A DNA stretch of 7,281 nucleotides from CAVZLD01 sp964522605 (GTDB lineage Bacteria; Planctomycetota; Planctomycetia; Pirellulales; Pirellulaceae). Location: contig CAZFWV010000344.1 of assembly GCA_964522605.1 (NCBI GenBank), positions 1-7,281 of the forward strand, read 5' to 3'. Within the stretch, counting starts at the first letter, position 1; every line of letters starts with the position of its first letter. Of this stretch, positions 1-5,662 are shown in pieces. The notes beneath the pieces are model-generated. The model was not told the origin of the DNA. It saw only the letters and a program-made list of their open reading frames with translations, and ran no database searches. The position numbers were made by a program, and so were the translations under genes.

Positions 1-24
1 AAACGGCGGAGCCTGATTGGTTCG

Positions 25-41
25 CACCAGCATCGCTGGTG
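25..41. repeat. 17-bp perfect hairpin downstream of the serine hydrolase gene
   Basis: CACCAGC-ATC-GCTGGTG is a perfect 7-bp stem with a 3-nt loop, lying 15 bp past the stop of the serine hydrolase gene on the minus strand. No T-run follows it on either strand, so it does not look like a standard intrinsic terminator. It has the same size and the same outer and inner stem bases as the hairpin at 1838-1854, with compensating changes in the middle of the stem. That suggests a small interspersed repeat family. It could also act as an mRNA 3'-end stabiliser. Confidence 0.55.
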
Positions 42-56
42 GTTTCTGCAGTCGAA

Positions 57-1553
57 TCAGGGCTCGACGCGCCCAGCCAGCGTTGGGCGCTTCGTCGGAC
101 CGAACATAACGTTCATTTCCGAGTCAAGCGTCAACTTCGCATCCTCAAACTTCAGGTCCATCGTCAGACAATGGGGCGTTTCACGGAAACAGATCTTCGC
201 CGTGTATGTATCCTCCGATGTCCACGCTCCACAGGCAGCAACCGGCTGTTCTTCGGTCGAGCCCAGCGCGAGTTGCCCGAGAATCCACCGATCGACACCG
301 CATGCTACCCTACGATCCTTTCCGTCACTACGAATCAGAAGTGTGGTTTCGTCCCCCTCGGATTCGCTCTCGATGCCGATCAACTCGATCCCCGAATCGT
401 TCTCTGAAAGTCGATATCGCTTGCCGGAAACCGTGTTCGCCAGCGGTGACGACGCGTCTCCCGTCGGCAGCGGAACGACCAGCGAGGCAAGTTTGTTCCG
501 CAGCTGCTCTTGCATATCCACCGCTTCCGGAAGAGCTTCTGCCTGCATCGCGGGCAGAAGCTTGTCCCAAACGAGGTTCAGCACGGATTGCATGTCTTTG
601 ACGGCGCTGGTGATCGCCACAACCGCATCCTGATCGGGCATCACGACACAATACTGGCCGAACGCTCCATCGCCGCGAAAGCAATTGTGCCGCGATCGCC
701 AGAATTGGAATCCGTACCCTTGATTCCAATCGCTGTTCGGGTTGTCGCCATTCGCGACCTGCTTCGACGTCGCGGCTTCGACCCACGATGCGGGTAGCAA
801 CTGTTTCCCGTTCCACATTCCCTTCTGCAGATACAACTGGCCCAGGCGCGCGATGTCTTCGGTCCGTACACTCAATCCATAACCGCCAAGCGAAATCCCC
901 TGGGGGCTCGTTCCCCACGTTGGACCGTCGATCCCAAGCGGCTCGAACAGTCGTGGCTTCAAGTAGTCCAACACGGTTTGGCCGGTCTGCCGTTGCACAA
1001 TCGCCGACACCATGTACGTGGCAGGCGTGTTGTAGAGAAAATGCGTTCCCGGTTGATGCGGCACCGGATGCTCTAAGAAGGTCTTCGTCCAGGGAGCATC
1101 GCTCGCCGCAACCCGGGGCTCACTCTCGTGTCCGGTTGACATGCTCAACAGATGTCGCACGCGCATGGCCCGGAGATGCTCTCCAGGCTGCTGAGGCACA
1201 TCGTCTGGAAAGAAAGAAACGACGGGATCATCGAGCGCGAATTTGCCTTCCGTAATGGCAAAGCCGGCGGCCGTCGAAGTAAAGCTCTTGCTGAGCGAGT
1301 AGAGCGCGTGTCGCGTATTCGCATCGTAGGGAGCCCACCAGCATTCGGCCACCACGTGCCCGTGCCGCACCAGCATGAAGCTGTGCATCTCGGGCGTCTC
1401 CCGGTCTGCCGCGTCAACGAAGTCGAGAACTGCTGCCGACGAGATGCCCTGTGATTCCGGCGAGCTACGCGGAAATCGAAAGCCTTCTGCTTCTTCCCCC
1501 CAAACACACGACACCACGCAACACACCGCCACCAGGAACGCGATCGATTTCAT
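57..1553 (-). CDS. Secreted serine hydrolase, class C beta-lactamase / 6-aminohexanoate-dimer hydrolase-like
   Basis: A 498-residue serine hydrolase of the beta-lactamase / penicillin-binding-protein-like fold. Residues 1-19 form a signal peptide ending VWG, so the enzyme is probably exported. The catalytic S-x-x-K motif is SLSK at Ser86-Lys89. The second motif is FLYNT with Tyr174, and the third-motif region is GDGAFGQ at 294-300. GGYGLSVRTEDIARLGQLY-type helices and MPDQDAVVAIT fit the subfamily. The YxN asparagine is replaced (Y-N-T), as I recall in NylB-like members. Such enzymes are esterases, amidases or D-aminopeptidases; the substrate cannot be told, and true beta-lactamase activity is unlikely. 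Residues about 345-498 are an additional beta-rich C-terminal domain ending in an NVMFG segment. The frame stays open upstream to 1706, but I chose Met at 1553 because it begins a good signal peptide and because a TATAAT box lies inside the extension. No strong ribosome binding site is visible. The gene is 500 bp from its upstream neighbour and probably separately transcribed. Confidence 0.9.
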   Translation of the reverse strand: MKSIAFLVAVCCVVSCVWGEEAEGFRFPRSSPESQGISSAAVLDFVDAADRETPEMHSFMLVRHGHVVAECWWAPYDANTRHALYSLSKSFTSTAAGFAITEGKFALDDPVVSFFPDDVPQQPGEHLRAMRVRHLLSMSTGHESEPRVAASDAPWTKTFLEHPVPHQPGTHFLYNTPATYMVSAIVQRQTGQTVLDYLKPRLFEPLGIDGPTWGTSPQGISLGGYGLSVRTEDIARLGQLYLQKGMWNGKQLLPASWVEAATSKQVANGDNPNSDWNQGYGFQFWRSRHNCFRGDGAFGQYCVVMPDQDAVVAITSAVKDMQSVLNLVWDKLLPAMQAEALPEAVDMQEQLRNKLASLVVPLPTGDASSPLANTVSGKRYRLSENDSGIELIGIESESEGDETTLLIRSDGKDRRVACGVDRWILGQLALGSTEEQPVAACGAWTSEDTYTAKICFRETPHCLTMDLKFEDAKLTLDSEMNVMFGPTKRPTLAGRVEP

Positions 1554-1601
1554 GATTCTTGTCCGCAATGAGTAACGAGAAGACGGATCGTTCGTGGCAG
1601 C

Positions 1602-1607
1602 ATTATA
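1602..1607 (-). promoter_or_regulatory. -10-like box TATAAT for the serine hydrolase gene
   Basis: A perfect sigma70-type TATAAT on the minus strand, 48 bp before the ATG at 1553. It would give a leader of about 40 nt. No good -35 hexamer is found at 16 to 18 bp spacing, so the call rests on the -10 alone. Planctomycete promoter consensus is not well fixed. Confidence 0.4.
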
Positions 1608-1837
1608 GCGACTAACCACGCATCGCGTGACGACTCGTTTCGCGATTCGCCCCCTCGCGTCGCAATAAAAAACCCACCTCACATTCCCCGCTGCGGCACT
1701 CTGCACTGCTAACGGTGAGTTGTTTGTCAGGCGGAGCGGATTCTATCATGCCGCAGGGTTGAGTTGTTCTTCTACCTGGCTGGACTGTTGGCATATTGAA
1801 TCGCAGCGTAGCCTTCGGTGGCGATTGGACTGGGTGC

Positions 1838-1854
1838 CACTGGCTTTGCCAGTG
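1838..1854. repeat. 17-bp perfect hairpin in the 500-bp gap
   Basis: CACTGGC-TTT-GCCAGTG is a perfect 7-bp stem with a 3-nt loop. The stem can be lengthened by GGT (1833-1835) pairing with ACC (1855-1857) past a 2-nt bulge. It lies about 200 bp after the DUF4832 stop, without a T-run. It is a relative of the hairpin at 25-41: the mid-stem bases TG/CA there become CA/TG, so pairing is kept. I recall similar palindromes between planctomycete genes, but this was not checked. Confidence 0.55.
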
Positions 1855-1973
1855 ACCTCTTGAGTTGATTACGGTTCACGCCAATATTGTCCGGGAGTCC
1901 GTGTTGGCTGAGATTATCGCCCGGTACTTTCAGCCTCCAGCCAATACGTCCGCGGCACGCGAATAACGGCGAC

Positions 1974-2014
1974 AAAAAAACCAGGCGCGCGAACCCGTAG
2001 CCGATCCGCGGATC
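1974..2014 (-). terminator. Possible weak terminator region after the DUF4832 gene
   Basis: Reading leftwards from the DUF4832 stop there is a perfect 12-bp palindrome GATCCGCGGATC (2003-2014), a GC-rich stretch, then a run of seven T residues (1974-1980 on the minus strand). The T-run suits an intrinsic terminator. However, the only stems I can draw next to it are short (3-4 bp), and the palindrome is 22 bp from the T-run. It may be a poor terminator or chance. Confidence 0.2.
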
Positions 2015-2053
2015 CTCGCACGGGTGATGGCTCGTCAGCAGCCCCAACCTTTT

Positions 2054-3592
2054 CTACTCCGCCGCAATCGTCAGCGTACCCACGCGATAATAGCCGTCCG
2101 AATCCCGAATCGAAGCTTGGAGCGCCAACTCCACCGGCCGTGCGGTCGCTTCACTCGTGTCAAACAGTCCAATCGCAAGCTGATAATCACCGGACTCAAG
2201 ATCGGCCGGTAAAAGCAATTCCGTCTGCCGCACAATCGGCTTGCCCGGCAACCAGGATCGGTCTGCATATGCGACAACATGTTGCCACTTCGAATCGTCG
2301 GCGGACAGCTTCACTCGCAACTCATAGGCGTGGTAGGTCGGTGCGACACCACGATTTTCGAGCTTTACAATCAACGGAACCTTTGCCCCTACCGTCGCAC
2401 GCGCTGGCAGTTCTACGGTCATAGGAAACAGCCAGTAGCCGCAGCGGTTGAGCATTTCACGCGTGAACTCCGGGTTGTCCGCCAGCCACTCGTGCGCATA
2501 TCCGTGGTAGCCGATATAGGTCGCGTGCAGAAGCTCTAAAGCGCCCCGGAAATAATCCTCACCCGTCTTGCCTTGTCCGAACTCTGCGGCAGCCGATTCC
2601 GGCCCCGCGTTCCAGTTCCCCTGTCGCTTGACGGAGCTGTAGTGTTCGAGTTCAAAGACCGTTGGAGTCTTAAGAAACGCGTCAGCGAAGAATTCGGGGC
2701 TGCGCACGGTGAATGTATCGCTGTGGCCCGCGAGATATCCATTCACCAAGATACTGTCATCGCGATAGCTGATGCCATGCGACAACACGTAATCGTGCAA
2801 CTCCTGTCGCTCCTTCGGATCCGTGAGGGCGAACACGAAGTCATCGGACACAACAAGCTGGGTCTGCGGAAAGTACTTCAGGTGCAGATCGACGTGTTTC
2901 TTGCGTGCGGCGAATCCACACTCCTTCTGGCTGCCGGACCAGCTATGCCCTTCCCCCCAATCACCAATGCTGCCGATATCCAGATAACGCAGCCACGGCT
3001 GTCCGTCGTAACGCGCCGCGAAAGCGGCAAGAAACTGATCGAGCTTTTCCAGATAGACCGGATCGTCGAAGACCGGCTCCCACGGACCATCCGGCCCGGT
3101 CGGTTTGCCCGATCGATAGTACCCCCCTTGCGCGCCCGCCTCCATCACCCAGCGCGGCGTCGCGAATTGCTGCTCGATGCGGTCCGTGCTCGTCTCTTTG
3201 CAACTGATGCGAAACGATATCCCCAGACCATGGGCGGTCCACTTCTCGATGATCTGATCAATCACATCCCAGTTGTACTCTTTCTCGCGAGGCTCCATGT
3301 AAGCCCACGCAAGGCGAATGTAGAGATGATCCATCCCAGGAAAGTCCCGCAGATCCTCATCGCGCGCGATCTTGTACTTATCGATGTGATTGTCCGGATA
3401 ATGGTGATACCAGCCCTTGTGTGGATTCACGAGAACTCGTTGTGCGTCGTGCAACGGTGTCAGGTCGTACAGGATCATTTCCGGTGTGGCGGCCGGAGTG
3501 TGAAGCGGATACAACATCCACCCGAGAAGAAACGATAATCGCACCAGTAACACTCGCCGCATCCGCGACGGCCGCTGCTGTTCGAGTTGCAT
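2054..3592 (-). CDS. Secreted DUF4832 TIM-barrel protein, candidate glycoside hydrolase
   Basis: A 512-residue exported protein. The N-terminus has basic residues followed by a hydrophobic stretch from about 14 to 30 and a likely cleavage near TPAA (32-35). The mature part opens with VLVNPHKGWYHHYPDN (53-68), matching the NP-x-x-GW opening I associate with DUF4874/DUF4832 proteins. A GH42-like TIM barrel follows: YIRLAWAYMEP at 91-101 and YNWDVIDQIIEKW at 106-118. The C-terminal part (about 385-510) has the DUF4832 beta-sandwich pattern, including LENRGVAPTYHAYEL. Candidate catalytic acids are Glu214 in GDWGEGH and Glu314 or Glu316 in VFELEHY; this is inference, because no activity is established for the family to my knowledge. 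The start at 3592 has a CAGG (3600-3603) 7 nt upstream; Met11 (3562) is an alternative that also leaves a signal peptide. It lies 24 bp after the GH26 stop, so the two are very probably one operon. Confidence 0.85.
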   Translation of the reverse strand: MQLEQQRPSRMRRVLLVRLSFLLGWMLYPLHTPAATPEMILYDLTPLHDAQRVLVNPHKGWYHHYPDNHIDKYKIARDEDLRDFPGMDHLYIRLAWAYMEPREKEYNWDVIDQIIEKWTAHGLGISFRISCKETSTDRIEQQFATPRWVMEAGAQGGYYRSGKPTGPDGPWEPVFDDPVYLEKLDQFLAAFAARYDGQPWLRYLDIGSIGDWGEGHSWSGSQKECGFAARKKHVDLHLKYFPQTQLVVSDDFVFALTDPKERQELHDYVLSHGISYRDDSILVNGYLAGHSDTFTVRSPEFFADAFLKTPTVFELEHYSSVKRQGNWNAGPESAAAEFGQGKTGEDYFRGALELLHATYIGYHGYAHEWLADNPEFTREMLNRCGYWLFPMTVELPARATVGAKVPLIVKLENRGVAPTYHAYELRVKLSADDSKWQHVVAYADRSWLPGKPIVRQTELLLPADLESGDYQLAIGLFDTSEATARPVELALQASIRDSDGYYRVGTLTIAAE

Positions 3593-3616
3593 ACTGACAC
3601 CTGATTTCGAGGGTTA

Positions 3617-5299
3617 CTACTTTGCCACGCTGGGAGCGACCGGCACTTCGATCGCGCAGAGATTGTAGCCGGCCCAAGTCTGGTGTCCGGCCCGCTTCGA
3701 GGCTCGCAAGCGTACGTACCGAGCATCCACAGGTTCGAAACGAATCCGATCCGTCGCCTCCCAAGTCTGATAGGCACGGTCTTTCACCGACGCAACTTCC
3801 GTCCAACTAACGGCAGCTTTGGGATTTCCGATGGCAACATCAATCGCAAAGTCGGCCGCATGAATCTTCCAACCCCAGAGCAGATTCACGCGATCGATGC
3901 GATAGGCTCGGCCGAGATCGACGTAGATCCACTCCGCGTCGTTACTCTCGCTGGTCCATTCGGAGAAATAATCGCCGTCGACCGCATCGCCGGCAGACTC
4001 ACCTGACGACGCAACCACCGGCTTGCCCTGAGCGACATCGACGAGTCCGACGATTGCCCGGACTTTGTTGGACCGCGTTTGCGCCCCGCTGTTGTCGACC
4101 GCGACAAGAGTCAGATTATAGCAACCGGGCTCTGGATCGGACCAAGTGAATTGGAAAGGAGCGGTCTCGCGCGTCTGAATCAATTGATCATCCGCATAGA
4201 ATTCGACTCGCTGGATCTGCCCGTCGCGGTCCACAGCGTATGCATCAACCTGGACGACTCCGTCGACGAAGCGTGCCGAGCCATCATCGAGTGGATTCAC
4301 AATCCCCACGTGCGGAACGATATTCTCCTCGCCGAAGGCCGGTAATTCATCGAGCGTTACGATCAGATCGTGTCGCATCGTCATGATCGCCCAATCGGCC
4401 GGTCGGCGCTGCACGGGTGTTCCCCACCACGGGAGTGCATACAGCCACATGGGCAGTTTGCCCTGTTGCATCAAAGTGGGATTCGGAATCGCATCGCATT
4501 CCCCGCACGCAAGCATCTTGCCCGGCGAAACCTCCGACATCACCCGATCGTACTCTGCGTACATGGGATCCGCGGTCTTGTAGTCGACGCCATAGATGTC
4601 GATGCCGGAGATATCGACGTATTCGGCGCCCGGATAGAATCGCTTCCGGTAATCCGCCTGCTTCTTTCCCACGCCCGCGCTGTAGACCCAGATTAAGTTG
4701 TCGAGCTTTCGCGCGTGCGTGAAGTGGTTGTACATCAGCCGCCACAGGGCCGCCGTATTCTCCGGCGACTCGGTGTCGGTCCACCAGAACCAGCCTCCGT
4801 CAATCTCGTGCAACGGTCGCCAAAGTACGGGGACTCGCGCGTCTTCCAAGATCTGCAATGTATCGGCAACCGCATCCAACTCGGTCATGATCTGCTTGTA
4901 TTCATCCGTCCCCGGCGTCACCGCTTTTTTCATGTCCACCGGAGTTTTTCGTCGATCGCCCCACGCCGAATCGCCGGCAAAATGCCAATGCCAATGCAGC
5001 GTTAAGATGTAACGATGTCGCTTCGCGTGCTCGACGACCTGCTCCACGTCACCCAGCCATTCGATGTCGCGCCCCCAAACCGCGGCTTGCTTTCCAGTCT
5101 GCTCGTAGTCGTCCGGCGTGTGGACATACACGTTGTAACCGGCCAGCACACGCTTCTGATAAACCGACTGCAGGTAATCGAGGACCTGTCGCGCTTCAGG
5201 GGAAAGATTACGATTCACGGGTTCGATCGCCCGACTGTGCTGTGAGCAACAAACGCAGAGTGTCAAAAACAAGATGGTTCGGCACAAGGTCGCACGCAT
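3617..5299 (-). CDS. Secreted GH26 (beta-mannanase family) with Ig-like and discoidin domains
   Basis: A 560-residue exported enzyme. Residues 1-24 are a signal peptide ending HSRA. Residues about 32-325 are a glycoside hydrolase family 26 barrel: YILTLHWHWHFAG (97-109), WRPLHEIDGGWFWW (160-173) with acid/base Glu165, NLIWVYSAG (201-209), YPGAEYVDISGIDIYG (222-237) and ACGEC (264-268) with nucleophile Glu267. GH26 enzymes are mostly retaining endo- or exo-beta-1,4-mannanases; a few cut beta-1,3-xylan or mixed-linkage glucan, so mannan is likely but not proven. Residues about 330-417 form an Ig-like (Big_9-type) domain with VEFYADDQLI. Residues about 418-553 form an F5/8-type C (discoidin, CBM32-like) domain with YFSEWTSE, WIYVDLG and ARYVRLRA, probably binding carbohydrate. 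A GAGGA ribosome binding site (5308-5312) supports the start. The gene ends TAG-TAA and leads, 24 bp on, into the DUF4832 gene. An operator-like palindrome precedes it. Confidence 0.92.
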   Translation of the reverse strand: MRATLCRTILFLTLCVCCSQHSRAIEPVNRNLSPEARQVLDYLQSVYQKRVLAGYNVYVHTPDDYEQTGKQAAVWGRDIEWLGDVEQVVEHAKRHRYILTLHWHWHFAGDSAWGDRRKTPVDMKKAVTPGTDEYKQIMTELDAVADTLQILEDARVPVLWRPLHEIDGGWFWWTDTESPENTAALWRLMYNHFTHARKLDNLIWVYSAGVGKKQADYRKRFYPGAEYVDISGIDIYGVDYKTADPMYAEYDRVMSEVSPGKMLACGECDAIPNPTLMQQGKLPMWLYALPWWGTPVQRRPADWAIMTMRHDLIVTLDELPAFGEENIVPHVGIVNPLDDGSARFVDGVVQVDAYAVDRDGQIQRVEFYADDQLIQTRETAPFQFTWSDPEPGCYNLTLVAVDNSGAQTRSNKVRAIVGLVDVAQGKPVVASSGESAGDAVDGDYFSEWTSESNDAEWIYVDLGRAYRIDRVNLLWGWKIHAADFAIDVAIGNPKAAVSWTEVASVKDRAYQTWEATDRIRFEPVDARYVRLRASKRAGHQTWAGYNLCAIEVPVAPSVAK

Positions 5300-5307
5300 G
5301 GATCAAT

Positions 5308-5312
5308 TCCTC
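5308..5312 (-). promoter_or_regulatory. Ribosome binding site GAGGA of the GH26 gene
   Basis: GAGGA on the minus strand, 8 nt before the ATG at 5299. It fixes the start and agrees with the signal peptide that begins there. Confidence 0.65.
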
Positions 5313-5324
5313 AGTCAATCGTGG

Positions 5325-5336
5325 AGACAGCTGTCT
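5325..5336. promoter_or_regulatory. Operator-like perfect palindrome AGACAGCTGTCT
   Basis: A perfect 12-bp palindrome that starts directly after the TACAAT -10-like box of the GH26 gene in the direction of transcription, so it would cover the transcription start. That position is typical of a repressor site. The cognate regulator is not in the window, and I did not find a second copy. Confidence 0.4.
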
Positions 5337-5342
5337 ATTGTA
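5337..5342 (-). promoter_or_regulatory. -10-like box TACAAT of the GH26-DUF4832 operon
   Basis: TACAAT matches the sigma70 -10 consensus at five of six bases and lies 37 bp before the GH26 ATG. It would give a leader of about 30 nt including the ribosome binding site. No clear -35 is present at 16 to 18 bp, so activator dependence or another sigma factor is possible. Confidence 0.35.
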
Positions 5343-5498
5343 CACACCCGCGCGACCGATCACACAGATGGCAGAGCGCAACCGAATTCGTCGAACGGAG
5401 AGTTCGATGCCTTCGTTCGTCGCAGGTAGACCCTTCTCGGAGGGGCCAGCGGGCGTCAACTCGGCGACGGACTTTCTTTCCCAGGCCAAGCGATTCGT

Positions 5499-5504
5499 TA
5501 TACT
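5499..5504 (+). promoter_or_regulatory. Weak -10-like box TATACT for the rightward gene
   Basis: TATACT, five of six bases of the -10 consensus, on the plus strand. No -35 is recognisable and the leader would be long, about 150 nt. This is a candidate only. Confidence 0.2.
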
Positions 5505-5651
5505 TTCGCACGGTAACGCTCAACCTCGAACCTCGAATGCACGGAACGCGACTATGGCAATTGATCCCTGTAAACAGCAAAGGAAACTGGAACGGAGGAA
5601 GCAATCCGACTGATTCGGGAATTTGTGGATAAGAGCAAACGCGAAAGGGAA

Positions 5652-5657
5652 GAGAGG
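5652..5657 (+). promoter_or_regulatory. Ribosome binding site GAGAGG of the TIM-barrel/SGNH gene
   Basis: GAGAGG ends 5 nt before the ATG at 5663. It picks this start over the in-frame Met codons 30 and 37, which would remove the signal peptide. Confidence 0.55.
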
Positions 5658-5662
5658 CATCC

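Larger units (their letters stand above)
1554..2053. other. 500-bp intergenic region with promoter and repeat-like elements, no convincing gene
   Basis: This gap separates the stop of the DUF4832 gene from the start of the serine hydrolase. It holds a TATAAT -10-like box (1602-1607), a 17-bp hairpin (1838-1854), a 7-base T-run on the minus strand (1974-1980) and a 12-bp palindrome (2003-2014). A minus-strand frame from 2047 to 1772 stays open for 91 codons. It needs a TTG start with AAAAGG directly against it, runs straight through the hairpin and shows no domain, so I do not call it a gene. The region resembles the repeat-bearing spacers I associate with planctomycete genomes; that resemblance is from memory and unverified. 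Confidence 0.5.
5300..5662. other. 363-bp divergent regulatory region
   Basis: This is the spacer between the leftward GH26 gene and the rightward TIM-barrel/SGNH gene. It contains a palindrome abutting a -10-like box on the GH26 side, a weak TATACT on the other side (5499-5504) and ribosome binding sites for both genes. A GGAGGA at 5594-5599 has no start codon at proper spacing. I see no gene, tRNA or long hairpin here. Confidence 0.6.

Noticed and set aside
328..918. 196-codon minus-strand open frame
   Set aside because: It is in another frame of the same strand inside the serine hydrolase gene, which covers the region with family motifs. The product is Arg- and Gly-rich without a domain.
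57..1553. Antibiotic-resistance beta-lactamase
   Set aside because: The S-x-x-K motif is shared by a broad esterase and peptidase family. The replaced YxN asparagine, the GDGAFGQ third motif and the extra C-terminal domain point away from AmpC-type enzymes.
1661..1700. T-run after CCGCAGCGG on the minus strand, read as a terminator
   Set aside because: The only stem is 4 bp with a 1-nt loop and it is separated from the T-run by more than 10 bases, so it cannot form a working intrinsic terminator.
2573..3538. 321-codon plus-strand open frame
   Set aside because: It lies wholly antisense to the DUF4832 gene, which has clear domain motifs, a signal peptide and operon spacing. The antisense product shows no recognisable domain and looks like a GC-driven shadow.
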